Source: Rhizobiales bacterium IMCC20636 (GTDB taxonomy: Bacteria; Pseudomonadota; Alphaproteobacteria; Rhizobiales; GCA-2746425). From it: 64,000 bases of DNA. Shown one piece after another: positions 35,362 through 44,359 of the stretch. The position numbers and the translations under genes were made by a program. The DNA lies in NCBI GenBank assembly GCA_016865015.1, contig CP018226.1:837001-901000 (forward strand), given 5' to 3'. Numbering within the stretch: the stretch's first letter is position 1; each line of letters opens with the position of its first letter. The notes under the pieces are model-generated. The model ran no database searches. It was not told where the DNA came from and saw only the letters and a program-made list of their open reading frames with translations.

Positions 35362-37302
35362 TCAGTCAGACAGGCAAATTTCAATCCTGTGTGATCCCGA
35401 CGTCAAGATAACGGTCTCACCCGTGCTGTCTTTCTTGCGATCCTCGAGATTCCAACTTGTTGAGCCGGATAGTTTCCCTGCTAATCTATCGATTGCGATG
35501 GCGCTCGCGCCGGGGTTAGAGCGTCCATCGACAAGCCCCAGCCGCGGAAAGTATCCTCGGTCTACATCCGATATGGTATCGAGCCAGATTGACGTGCCCT
35601 CAGCGCAGCATCGACTGGAGATATAGGCGAGGCGTGCGCGGTCTGCGGCCTTGCTCTCGCTGTGGTCCATTTTAGCCGGGTTGCTGTCGCCTGTGGCAAT
35701 CTGGATGTGCGCCTTCTTGCCAGCAGCACGCGCTTGCGCCGCACATTGCGGTGCCTGCTCGAGCGGATCCTGGTCGTGTCTGATGCGGAAACTCAATCCG
35801 CTAATGTTGCTTTGCAAAAGCCATTCGGGAATCGTGGCATCTGGTGCAAAGCCATGCGCAATGAAATGTATGAAGGTTCCCTTGCCGGATTCACCTCCGG
35901 ACTGCATAAGGGGAGAGACAACAGTCTCGCAATCAAGTTCATTGCCCAACGCTTCGATGGCAGGAATTGCGGCTTCCATATCGTCCAGAGGTAGAATGAT
36001 CTCGACTGATGCTATGTTGCCCCGCGCAGCTGTCAGCGCTTCATGCGTCTTGGCGTCCGGAAGGCCGAAGCCAAAGACCTGAAACACATAACCATCCGAG
36101 GCCAGCAGTTGCACGCGCGCGCGTTTCTCGGGATCGACAATGTCATCCAGCGGGATGCGAAAGCGGCTTAAACCGGACTCCCAAAGCGCTGCGATGAAGT
36201 AATCGTCACGCGCGGGCTTGCGTCTGAATTCATCGACTGCGCCCGACGGGGCGATTTCTGTCACATGCGCCCAACTTGCTCGCATGGTTGCGCCAAAACC
36301 GGACGAAACGGGTCTGGATGATCCAAACGTTTCCCGAAATGGTTCAGCCTGGTCAGGGATGTGGTCGCCCTTGCCGATTTCGGGCTTTGTTTCCGGTGAA
36401 TGTTCTATACCGGCCTGCACACCCAAGCCGTGGCTGCGAAGAAACCTGATGCGGTGGGCTGAAGGTTCGATATCGACCACCAGAAAACCAAGTTTTGCGC
36501 CATCGTCGCGTCCGAAACTGTCATCGCCCGGCGGGACAGCAAACAATCCGGAATAATCATGTCTGACGAACGAAAGAGCGGGCAGGGTATAGGACCGAGT
36601 CTTGCCGTAATTGTTATAGAAAAAATTATGAACGTGGCCTGAAAAACAAGCCTCGACCGCAAACTTCTCGAACAGGTCCAAAAGGCGACTGCGCCCTGGT
36701 TCACCCAGATTGTCATAATGCTCATGCTCATCTGGCGCGCAGATAAAGGGTGGATAATGGACGAAAAAGAAAATCCGTTTTCCGTTTGCTGTCTGCAGCG
36801 TTCTTTCGATCCAGTCCCATTGTTCGATTTCGAAATCGAGGCCTGAATTGAGAAGCTGCGCATCGATACCGACGAATACGCATCCGGCGTGTTCAAAACA
36901 GACCCGGTCGTGCCCATAATCGCGCCGAAATGCATTGACGAAAAAATCCGAGACCGGTTTTGCCGGGTTCCATGTGAGCGGTTTGTCTCCCACATCATGA
37001 TTGCCTGGAATGATGGTCAGAGGGCATTTCAACTGGTCGAGAATGTCACCGGCCCGCCGGGATGCCTCATCATATCCGGCATGACCTGGAAGCGGCTGGA
37101 TGACATCGCCCAGATGCACCGCAAAATCCGGCGCGAGTTTATTGATTGCGGTGACAGCAGCTCTGGCACGCGCGTTGGAGTGGCGATTGATGCTCCAGGG
37201 CGAAGAGGTTTCTGTCTCGCTGGCATTGATATGGGTGTCGGTCAGGACAACAAAACGAAATGACGCTTCGGCCTTGCCGTTCGGTGATGGATTACCTTCC
37301 AT
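35362..37302 (-). CDS. Calcineurin-like metallophosphoesterase with large unknown C-terminal region
   Basis: The 646-residue protein has a complete calcineurin-type metal site in its first 230 residues: DTH (Asp22, His24), GD (Asp66), GNHD (Asn101, His102), His182 in FVHYPP and GHVH (His223, His225). Residues about 330-640 do not match a family I recognise; they hold regular strand-helix blocks such as ASVEIILPLDDMEAAIPAIEALG and KAHIQIATGD. No signal peptide is visible. It would hydrolyse a phosphodiester or phosphomonoester, perhaps of a sugar or glycerophosphodiester. Its start is adjacent to the stop of the GntR gene upstream, so both are one operon. Confidence 0.82.
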   Translation of the reverse strand: MEGNPSPNGKAEASFRFVVLTDTHINASETETSSPWSINRHSNARARAAVTAINKLAPDFAVHLGDVIQPLPGHAGYDEASRRAGDILDQLKCPLTIIPGNHDVGDKPLTWNPAKPVSDFFVNAFRRDYGHDRVCFEHAGCVFVGIDAQLLNSGLDFEIEQWDWIERTLQTANGKRIFFFVHYPPFICAPDEHEHYDNLGEPGRSRLLDLFEKFAVEACFSGHVHNFFYNNYGKTRSYTLPALSFVRHDYSGLFAVPPGDDSFGRDDGAKLGFLVVDIEPSAHRIRFLRSHGLGVQAGIEHSPETKPEIGKGDHIPDQAEPFRETFGSSRPVSSGFGATMRASWAHVTEIAPSGAVDEFRRKPARDDYFIAALWESGLSRFRIPLDDIVDPEKRARVQLLASDGYVFQVFGFGLPDAKTHEALTAARGNIASVEIILPLDDMEAAIPAIEALGNELDCETVVSPLMQSGGESGKGTFIHFIAHGFAPDATIPEWLLQSNISGLSFRIRHDQDPLEQAPQCAAQARAAGKKAHIQIATGDSNPAKMDHSESKAADRARLAYISSRCCAEGTSIWLDTISDVDRGYFPRLGLVDGRSNPGASAIAIDRLAGKLSGSTSWNLEDRKKDSTGETVILTSGSHRIEICLSD

Positions 37303-38049
37303 TCAGCAAGCTTCCCCTGTCCGTCCAGCCATCAGATCGCGTTCCAGTCGGACCATATCGCCGCGATAGGTCGCCAGACCGATATAGACTGCGGTTCCGT
37401 CCTGATCACAAATGACGCGCCTGACCTGTCCAACCGGCGCGCCAGGCTCCAGATTGAGCATGTCGGAGATTTCAAAGTCGGCGGCCTCGATGGTGAGGCA
37501 CTGCCGGGCGCTCGACAATTCGATGTCTTCCATTCCATCCAGCAGCCGGATGATCATCTCGGAATCAAAGCGTGCCGGTGCACGCTGATAGAGGCGACGG
37601 TCAATGAAAATTTCCAGAACGGCATAAGGAATGTCGTTGGTGAGATGGATTCGGCGCATGAAGCGGTAAGCCGGCGCCGGCGTTCCTTCACCTTCGTTCA
37701 GGGTTGGGCTTTGTACTTCGTCATCGACGCGGATCATCCTGACTTTCGAGGTTTCCACCATCTTCAGCAGATCGTCCCAACCGGTTTCAAGTGTGATCCA
37801 GCGTTTGGGCGTGACGGTATCCGCAACGAAAGTTCCGCTGCCCTGCTGTCGCCTGAGCAGACCTTCATTCTCCAAAACCTGAATTGCCTGCCGAATTGTC
37901 ACAACTGCAACCTGGTATTTCTTTGCAAGCGCCTGATGCGAGGGGAGGCGCTCTCCCGGCGAAAGCAAGCCGTTGTAAATCCGGCGACGGATCAGGGAGG
38001 CGATGGTCGTGTAAAGCCGCCCTTGGGGTATAGTCATCTGGTTACTCAT
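37303..38049 (-). CDS. GntR-family regulator, UTRA (HutC-type) subfamily
   Basis: The 248-residue protein has a GntR winged helix (LPSHQALAKKYQVAVVTIRQAIQVLENEGLLRRQQGSGTFVAD) and a UTRA effector domain (YRFMRRIHLTNDIPYAVLEIFID ... DGTAVYIGLATYRGDMVRLE). It is divergent from the tripartite tricarboxylate transporter genes at 38244-41291 and upstream of the metallophosphoesterase gene, so it probably regulates both. ATG at 38049 is chosen; an upstream TTG at 38085 would add 12 residues, and ATG at 38037 would remove 4. Confidence 0.88.
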   Translation of the reverse strand: MSNQMTIPQGRLYTTIASLIRRRIYNGLLSPGERLPSHQALAKKYQVAVVTIRQAIQVLENEGLLRRQQGSGTFVADTVTPKRWITLETGWDDLLKMVETSKVRMIRVDDEVQSPTLNEGEGTPAPAYRFMRRIHLTNDIPYAVLEIFIDRRLYQRAPARFDSEMIIRLLDGMEDIELSSARQCLTIEAADFEISDMLNLEPGAPVGQVRRVICDQDGTAVYIGLATYRGDMVRLERDLMAGRTGEAC

Positions 38050-38160
38050 ATGATTATGATAAATTCCTTGGAAACGTAAAGTCAATCAGCCAGCGCCAGA
38101 AACCGCCCTTTTTGTTGCAATTTAGGCGTTTCACGCTCGATTAAAACAAGATGTTGATCG

Positions 38161-38209
38161 AAATTCATTCTGTGGTTAGGATGATTAAATTCATTCTGTT
38201 CTTAGGATG
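38161..38209. repeat. Tandem 23-bp near-identical repeats before tctC
   Basis: AAATTCATTCTGTGGTTAGGATG (38161-38183, shown here only by its parts AAATTCATTC and TTAGGATG) recurs at 38187-38209 with two changes and a 26-bp period. They lie in the promoter region of the TctC-like gene and may be a pair of regulator sites. Confidence 0.6.
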
Positions 38210-38243
38210 TCTTAAGAAGATTTCATACACGGAAGGTAACATA

Positions 38244-39203
38244 ATGACCAGACTGATTTCCGCGCTCGCAGCGTGCATCCTGGCGGCGACGCCAGTGGCA
38301 GCCCAGGATTACACACCGGACGAAGTAAAACTCATTGTCAATTTCGGGGCCGGTGGTACCACCGACACCGCAGCCAGAATTATTGCCCAGAATGCAGCCG
38401 AACGCCTTGGCATCGAGATTGCCGCAATGAATAAACCCGGTGCAGGCGGCACCCTTGGTATCGCAGAGCTTTCGAAAAGCAAAAATGATGGGTCCGTGAT
38501 TGGAACTGTCAACATGCCGGCTATCGCGATCATCCCGCAGATGCGGTCGGTTCCTTACAATCCCAAAGAAGATCTGGTGCAGATAGCAGCGGTGATGCCT
38601 TATGAATACGCCATATTCGTAAGGGGAGATTCACCCTGGCAAACATGGGAAGATCTGGTTGCAGCTGCGAAAGACAAGCCCGGTTCGATCACCTATGGGC
38701 AGGTCGGAACAGGCACAACCAATCATCTGGTGATGTCACGCATCGCAGAAGATCTCGGAATTGACTGGACCGATGTTCCGTTCCAGTCTGGCGTCGAAGC
38801 GACCAGTGCTCTGCTTGGCGGTCATGTGGATCTGATCAACAACACAATCGCTTCACTGGTTTCCTCACTTGAAAGTGGCGATGTGCGGGCTATTCTCATC
38901 ACCAGCGAAGAGCGCTTCAGCACAACGCCGGATGTGCCAACCATGTCGGAAAAAGGATTTGCCTTTTCGCAGATATCCTGGATGTCGATTGCAGCGCCTG
39001 CCGGAATAGCTGACGACAAGCGGTCACTTCTGGAAGCTGCTTTCCGCGACGCAGTCGCTGATCCGAAGGTGCTTGAGGCAACGGGCAAACTTGATCTGCA
39101 TCCTCGCTTCATGTCCGGCGCAGACTACGAAACCCTGCTCGGCAACATGGAAACAGAATGGTCACCGATTCTGGATGAGATGGGTCTGAAGTCAGGTAAC
39201 TGA
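38244..39203 (+). CDS. TctC-like periplasmic binding protein of a tripartite tricarboxylate transporter
   Basis: The 319-residue protein has a signal peptide (SALAACILAATPVAAQD) and the Bug/TctC fold: VKLIVNFGAGGTTDTAARIIAQ, NKPGAGGTLGIAELSKSK, YGQVGTGTTNHLVMSRIAEDLGI and FQSGVEATSALLGGHVDL. It binds a carboxylate or similar small anion in the periplasm and feeds TctA/TctB. The start at 38244 has a GGAAGG site. The Bug family is broad, so the ligand cannot be read from the sequence. Confidence 0.92.
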   Translation: MTRLISALAACILAATPVAAQDYTPDEVKLIVNFGAGGTTDTAARIIAQNAAERLGIEIAAMNKPGAGGTLGIAELSKSKNDGSVIGTVNMPAIAIIPQMRSVPYNPKEDLVQIAAVMPYEYAIFVRGDSPWQTWEDLVAAAKDKPGSITYGQVGTGTTNHLVMSRIAEDLGIDWTDVPFQSGVEATSALLGGHVDLINNTIASLVSSLESGDVRAILITSEERFSTTPDVPTMSEKGFAFSQISWMSIAAPAGIADDKRSLLEAAFRDAVADPKVLEATGKLDLHPRFMSGADYETLLGNMETEWSPILDEMGLKSGN

Positions 39204-39208
39204 AGATA

Positions 39209-39784
39209 ATGGGGGACGATCAGAAAAACGGATCGTCCCGCCATCCGACTGATATGTCGGGCGGACGGGACAAGGATTTGGCCGTCGCGGTTGCGTCGTT
39301 GGCTTTTGGCTTTCTGGTGCTTGCTGTTCTGATCCCCCAAAGCATCGGACCGATTGGTTCAAACACGACAATCCTGGCGCTTATCGGAGCGGTCGGCCTT
39401 GTCGTGTTTGGGGCCGTTTTAGGATTGGCCGCCTATCGGGTGCGCCCGGTCGGCGGAGATTCCCCGAAAACAGATGCAAGCGGTGACGCGGTTCGAAAGA
39501 GCGGAAAGGTGCAGGCGGTCGGCCTCGTGATCGGGGCAGTCATCTATGCCTGGGCGCTTGAGTGGATCGGGTTTCTGCCAGCTTCCTATCTCACACTTGC
39601 AGGGCTTTTGTTACTGATGGGCGTCAGGTCAGTTCTGATCGTGCTGGTTCTGCCGGTTGTCGTGCTTCTTGCAATCTATCTCGGTATTGATGTCGGCTTG
39701 GGCGCGTCCTTACCGGAAGGCCGCCTGGAGTGGCCGTTCTTGACCCAATCCGGAGCTATTGGCACGGAACATTTCCATGTTTGA
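39209..39784 (+). CDS. TctB-like small membrane subunit
   Basis: The 191-residue protein has four hydrophobic segments (LAVAVASLAFGFLVLAVLI, TILALIGAVGLVVFGAVLGL, AVGLVIGAVIYAWALEWIGF, VLIVLVLPVVVLLAIYLGI), with a charged cytoplasmic loop between the second and third. This is the layout of TctB subunits, which associate with TctA. It begins 5 nt after the TctC gene and overlaps TctA by 8 nt. Confidence 0.88.
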   Translation: MGDDQKNGSSRHPTDMSGGRDKDLAVAVASLAFGFLVLAVLIPQSIGPIGSNTTILALIGAVGLVVFGAVLGLAAYRVRPVGGDSPKTDASGDAVRKSGKVQAVGLVIGAVIYAWALEWIGFLPASYLTLAGLLLLMGVRSVLIVLVLPVVVLLAIYLGIDVGLGASLPEGRLEWPFLTQSGAIGTEHFHV

Positions 39785-41291
39785 ACTTCTGGCAGATGCA
39801 GCTTCCCTGGCCTTTACAATCGAAAATGTAATCGGCGTGCTGATCGGGTTGATGTTAGGGGCAACACTGGGCGCGATTCCAGGCCTTAATGGCACAATGG
39901 CAATTGCGCTGATTGTGCCTCTTACCTATTTCTGGCAGCCGCTATTTTCCATTGCTCTGCTGATGGGATGCTGGAAGGGCAGCATTTATGGTGGATCGAT
40001 CACCGCGATCCTTCTCAACACCCCGGGCACTCCGGAAGCGGCAGCCACTGCTATTGACGGGTTTCCGCTTCAGCAAAAGGGGCAGGGCCGCAAGGCGCTT
40101 CACATGGCACTCTTCGCATCGGTGGTCGGCGCGATCATCAGTGATGTGCTCCTGCTTGGGGCCTCGGGGCCAATTTCGACCCTGGCGCTGAAGTTCGGTC
40201 CGGCAGAACTTGCCATGCTGATCCTGTTCTCACTGGTTCTTGTGGCGGGAACGGGCGGCGAGTCGCATCTGAAAGGGCTGATCTCCACCATGCTCGGCAT
40301 TCTGATCGCCGTGGTTGGGCTTGATCCCATGACCGCGCAGCGTCGAATGACATTCGATATTCTCGAACTTGATGGCGGTTTCGATTTGCTGGCGATGCTG
40401 ATCGGCTTGCTTGTTCTGTCCGAGATCATCAACCAGATATGGGAAGGCGGAGCGCGGGATGATTACGCGGGAGACGCACCCAAAGGGCTTGATCGGTCGC
40501 GTCTGACTTTTGCCGAGATCAAGGATTCTGCCGGGGTCATCTTTCGGTCGAGCATGATTGGATCCTTCTGCGGTGCGCTCCCCGGTGTTGGCGCCATCAC
40601 TGCTGCCTTTCTGGGCTATGATCAGGCAAGGATGTCTTCGCCAACCCCTGAAAAATTCGGCAAGGGTGAATTGCGCGGCGTCGCCGCTCCGGAGGCTGCG
40701 AATAATGCGGTTTGTGGATCAGCGCTGATCCCTCTCGTCACGCTCGGCATTCCCGGTTCCCTGTCGGTCGCCGTGATCATGGGTGCGTTCATGGTTCATG
40801 GTGTCTCGCCCGGACCGATGCTGATGATTGAACACCGTGAACTTGTCTATGCGCTGTTTCTGCTTCTGTTGCTGTCGGACATTCTTCTGCCACTGGTCGC
40901 GTTGCCCTTGGTTGCGGTTGGTCAGCGGCTTGTCGCGATCCCGAAGAAGTATCTCTTTCCCGTCATCGTTGTGCTGTGCGGCACCGGTGCCTACAGCACC
41001 CATCAGAGCCTGTTCGATGTAAAGGTGATGGTCGGCTTTGCAATCCTCGGCTTTGTCATGAAACGTTTTCAGCTCAGCCCGGCCGCGCTGCTGATCGCCT
41101 TCATTCTGGCTCCAATGGCCGAGATCTATATTCGGCAAGCTTTGCGTATCTCACGCGGGGAACTGTCAGTCTTTGTGGCCAGCCCACTGGCAGGCGGCTT
41201 CGCCCTTGCCACCGTCGCCCTGTTTGGCTGGTCCTATTATCGCGGCCGCAGAGCTTCGCGTCAGAGCGCTCATGCGCGATCAGCAGAGTGA
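39777..41291 (+). CDS. TctA-like large membrane subunit
   Basis: The 504-residue protein has about 10-12 hydrophobic segments and the TctA signatures GATLGAIPGLNGTMAIALIVPLTY, LLMGCWKGSIYGGSITAILLNTPGTPEAAATAIDGFPL and GLPGVGAIT (here CGALPGVGAIT). It forms the transport channel of a proton- or sodium-driven tripartite carboxylate transporter. ATG at 39777 is chosen over an upstream TTG. The last 20 residues (YYRGRRASRQSAHARSAE) are a charged tail. Confidence 0.93.
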   Translation: MFELLADAASLAFTIENVIGVLIGLMLGATLGAIPGLNGTMAIALIVPLTYFWQPLFSIALLMGCWKGSIYGGSITAILLNTPGTPEAAATAIDGFPLQQKGQGRKALHMALFASVVGAIISDVLLLGASGPISTLALKFGPAELAMLILFSLVLVAGTGGESHLKGLISTMLGILIAVVGLDPMTAQRRMTFDILELDGGFDLLAMLIGLLVLSEIINQIWEGGARDDYAGDAPKGLDRSRLTFAEIKDSAGVIFRSSMIGSFCGALPGVGAITAAFLGYDQARMSSPTPEKFGKGELRGVAAPEAANNAVCGSALIPLVTLGIPGSLSVAVIMGAFMVHGVSPGPMLMIEHRELVYALFLLLLLSDILLPLVALPLVAVGQRLVAIPKKYLFPVIVVLCGTGAYSTHQSLFDVKVMVGFAILGFVMKRFQLSPAALLIAFILAPMAEIYIRQALRISRGELSVFVASPLAGGFALATVALFGWSYYRGRRASRQSAHARSAE

Positions 41292-41336
41292 CCCGATTGC
41301 GCAGGCCAGCCATGGATCAAAAGGAATACAAATCTG

Positions 41337-41987
41337 ATGTATGTTCCTGACAAATTCTCGTTTGAAAATCAGGCTCAGGTCTTCGATTTCATTGAAGAGA
41401 TCAGGCTTGGCTCCCTTGTATCAACCACACTTGATCCGCACTCAAAAACCGCTTTTCACGCCTCCCATATTCCATTCATGGTGGATCGGGATCGTGGCAA
41501 GAAGGGCGTATTGATCGGCCATGTTGCGCGGGCCAACCCGCAATGGCAAGCGCTTCAGGACGGGGGCAATGTCCTTGCCCTGTTCATGGGGCCGTCTGCC
41601 TATATCAGCCCCAGTTGGTATCAGACGTCGCCCCGTGCGCCGACCTGGACTTACGTGTCTGTGCAGGTGCAAGGCACCGTTCGTCTGATCACGCAGCTCG
41701 ATGCCCTGAAATCGATGGTCTTGCGCCTGTGCAATGAAAGTGAGCCGCCCTCAACAGGCTGGGCAGCACGGGATTTGCCAGACAGTTTTGTCGACCGGCT
41801 GATCAAGGGGATCATCGGATTCGAGATCGAGATTGACGTTCTCGAAGGCGCGCTCAGGCTCGGTCAGAACAACAATATGGAAGACCGCAAAGGCGTTGCT
41901 GAAGCGCTCGCGCAAGGCACGGGACAGCAACCAATTGTGGCCAGTTTGATGCAATCCATTATCGAGCAAGAAACCGCAGACAGCTAG
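41337..41987 (+). CDS. PaiB-like FMN-binding protein
   Basis: The 216-residue protein has the PaiB family pattern: MYVPDKFSFE at the start, HASHIPFM, LIGHVARANPQW, and ISPSWYQT with VQVQGTVRLI. PaiB-type proteins are FMN-binding split-barrel proteins named for negative regulation of sporulation in Bacillus, but in proteobacteria they may be oxidoreductases or regulators. It is 45 nt downstream of TctA and on the same strand, so it may belong to that operon. Confidence 0.85.
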   Translation: MYVPDKFSFENQAQVFDFIEEIRLGSLVSTTLDPHSKTAFHASHIPFMVDRDRGKKGVLIGHVARANPQWQALQDGGNVLALFMGPSAYISPSWYQTSPRAPTWTYVSVQVQGTVRLITQLDALKSMVLRLCNESEPPSTGWAARDLPDSFVDRLIKGIIGFEIEIDVLEGALRLGQNNNMEDRKGVAEALAQGTGQQPIVASLMQSIIEQETADS

Positions 41988-42044
41988 ATTTTCTGCGCTC
42001 GATGTTCAGAAGCTGACCGGCATAAACAATCGTGTCGTATGGAC

Positions 42045-42836
42045 TTAATTGCAGCGACCAGCGAGGTCGCTGAGCAGTGCCGTGAATGCGTCGGGATGAT
42101 CCATGCAGGGCAGGTGCCCGGCGTCGTCGACCACATGCAGCGCGGCTCCGGGGACTATATCTGCCAAGCCTTGTACGACAGCTTCCGGCGAGATTGGATC
42201 TGCGCCGCCAGCAACGCAAAGCGTGGGCACAGCGATGTTTCGATCACTTTCGGTGAAATCTGCATCTCTCAAGGCCGCACAGGTGCCGCAATAACCTGCT
42301 GTGCTGGTCTGAATGAGCATTTTACGGATGCCGGCCATCTCGGCGTCATTCTCAGCGCGATAGGCTGCGGTGAACCATTTGTCCATGACGCCGTCCACAA
42401 TCGCTTCGACCCCGCCTGCACTGACAGTTTCGATCCGAGCATTCCACATGTCGGGCGTTCCCACCTTGTTGGCGGTGCCGCACAACATCAGTCCACACAC
42501 CAGTTCCGGTCTTTCGGCATAAAGGCCCTGGGCCACAACACCGCCTGCCGAGATGCTGCAGATGATCGATTTGTCCACGCTCAGATGAACGAGCAGCGCT
42601 GCCAGGTCATTTGCATGATCCTTGATCGAAGTGGCGGGAACGGCATCACCAGACAGGCCGTGACCGCGTAGATCGTGCAGCACCAAGCCGAACTGGTCGC
42701 CCAAGCGGTCAACCACCTTGTCCCAGATGCGCATGTCGGTGCCAACGGCATTGATAAAGGCAATGACCGGCTTGCCAGACGCCAGATTATGCGTCTGGTA
42801 GTGGAGGGAAACGCCCTCAGGAGTTTTATAAAACAT
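42045..42836 (-). CDS. Alpha/beta hydrolase (3-oxoadipate enol-lactonase-like)
   Basis: The 263-residue protein has the alpha/beta hydrolase core: VIAFINAVGTDMRIWDKV, HDLRGHGLSG, a nucleophile elbow CSISAGG with Ser96, and DAGHLPCMDHPDAF with the catalytic His. It resembles PcaD-type lactonases. The first Gly of the usual GxSxG is Ser here (S-I-S-A-G). It is 21 nt after the amidohydrolase gene and co-directional, so the pair may open a ring or ester and an amide in sequence. Confidence 0.85.
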   Translation of the reverse strand: MFYKTPEGVSLHYQTHNLASGKPVIAFINAVGTDMRIWDKVVDRLGDQFGLVLHDLRGHGLSGDAVPATSIKDHANDLAALLVHLSVDKSIICSISAGGVVAQGLYAERPELVCGLMLCGTANKVGTPDMWNARIETVSAGGVEAIVDGVMDKWFTAAYRAENDAEMAGIRKMLIQTSTAGYCGTCAALRDADFTESDRNIAVPTLCVAGGADPISPEAVVQGLADIVPGAALHVVDDAGHLPCMDHPDAFTALLSDLAGRCN

Positions 42837-42857
42837 AGGGCATTCCTTCGGTATTGA

Positions 42858-44144
42858 TTACCAAATCTGGGTTACGAGTTCGGTCTGGAAATTCGGACGA
42901 CGCCAATCCTTGTGCATCTTGCCGTCCTTCATGATCATGTGGAAATGGTCAGGACCCACCAGGATCGACTGATCTTCCAGCGGGTTTCCATCGATCAACA
43001 GGATGTCAGCCAGTGCACCATCCTTGATAATGCCCAACTCGCCCTTGTGACCCATCAGATCGCCGCCCACTTCAGTGGCGCATTTCAGGGCTGCGGCGGG
43101 TGAGTAGCCGAAAAACTTGACGAAATGACCAATGTCACGTGCGTTTTGACCCATCGGCGTAATGGTGAAGCCGTAATCGCCGCCAACCACCACACGCATG
43201 TTGCGCTTGCGCATTTCGTGATAGGTGGCGCAGGTGTGTTCAAGCTTGCGTGGCAAACCCATGGACTCAACGATATCTTTGGTCATGCCAACCACATCAC
43301 CCTCGAACACTGAATTGTGCACGAGCCCAAATGCCGGGCCAACGATAACCCGATCCTTGACCGATTCCAGCATGTCGAGCGCTTCTTCATCGGCAAAATC
43401 GCAGTGATATATGCAGTCAACCTTGGCGCGGACGGCGCGTTTGACGGATTCTGCGGCGCGGGAATGGCAGGCCACACGCTTACCCCAATCATGCGCCAGC
43501 GCGACACCTGTTGACAGTTCTTCCTGAGTCATCGAGATGATTTCTGCACGCGCATGACTGACGAACTCATCGCCGGACACGTTGAATTTTACATTGTCCA
43601 CATCTTCGCGACAGCAAAGCCGCACCGCCTGTGCGATTTCCACCGGCCCATCGGCAATCCAGCCAAAGCTTTCCGCCGGCATATGCAATTTTCGCTCGTC
43701 ACCGAGACCGCCCGTGGTGGTGATTTCCGGACCGGCGGCGCGATAGCGCGGCCCGGCGACATAGCCATTGGCGATTTCTTCGCGCAATACCACATCCAGT
43801 CGCATTTTTGAGGAGGCTGCCGAATAGGCCGAAGTGAACCCGTAATCCAGCAACATGCGGGCCGCACGGCAGGTCATCAGCATATGTTCTTCAGGAGGGA
43901 TTTCTCCCAGATCCTGGTTGCGCGCCGGTCCGCAGAAACTGAGATGGCAATGCCCCTCGACCAAACCCGCCATCAGGAACTTGCCTTCACCGTCGATGAC
44001 GTCGCTGGCGTTTTCTTCACTGATCTGGTCTTTGCCGCGTGCCACCGTGACAATCCGGTTGCCCTCAATCAGGACTTCACCCGCAAATGGTGTGTCGTCG
44101 ATCGAGTCAAAAATGGTGACATTCTTGATCAAATATGAACCCAT
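42858..44144 (-). CDS. Amidohydrolase-superfamily enzyme (metal-dependent)
   Basis: The 428-residue amidohydrolase has a complete binuclear-type site: HCH (His65, His67), Lys186 (VKFNVSG) as the likely carboxylated lysine, His227 (CHSR), His247 (YHCDF) and Asp323 (GGDYG). The composite barrel and beta-sandwich layout (MGSYLIKNVTIFD at the start, DILLIDGNP near the end) fits imidazolonepropionase/prolidase-like members. The start at 44144 has a strong GAGGAGG site. It is likely the first gene of the minus-strand pair. The substrate is unknown; it presumably matches the ligand of the importer at 47157-51848. Confidence 0.9.
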   Translation of the reverse strand: MGSYLIKNVTIFDSIDDTPFAGEVLIEGNRIVTVARGKDQISEENASDVIDGEGKFLMAGLVEGHCHLSFCGPARNQDLGEIPPEEHMLMTCRAARMLLDYGFTSAYSAASSKMRLDVVLREEIANGYVAGPRYRAAGPEITTTGGLGDERKLHMPAESFGWIADGPVEIAQAVRLCCREDVDNVKFNVSGDEFVSHARAEIISMTQEELSTGVALAHDWGKRVACHSRAAESVKRAVRAKVDCIYHCDFADEEALDMLESVKDRVIVGPAFGLVHNSVFEGDVVGMTKDIVESMGLPRKLEHTCATYHEMRKRNMRVVVGGDYGFTITPMGQNARDIGHFVKFFGYSPAAALKCATEVGGDLMGHKGELGIIKDGALADILLIDGNPLEDQSILVGPDHFHMIMKDGKMHKDWRRPNFQTELVTQIW

Positions 44145-44359
44145 GATTTCCTCCTCAAGGCCATTTAGTTTGCAGCAATTCGTTGATTGCCTGTCGGAAC
44201 TCGGTGTCCCGATTGCGTGTCTGGCCAGTTGCTGAAATCTTAGGATCAGGAATGGCAAGTGGCCAGAATGAAATGGGTTGAGCAGTCTTGTATGTGAGAC
44301 ATTCAACTTGAACTCTGTAACAATCATGTCATGCTGATCCGGCGTGTTGGGAGGGGTTC
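44145..44359. promoter_or_regulatory. Divergent control region of the IclR-PBP and amidohydrolase genes
   Basis: This 215-bp region separates the amidohydrolase gene (minus) from the IclR-PBP gene (plus). CTGGCCAG (44221-44228) is a perfect palindrome, and TGGCCAG recurs at 44260-44266. They may be operator half-sites. No -10/-35 pair was assigned. Confidence 0.4.
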
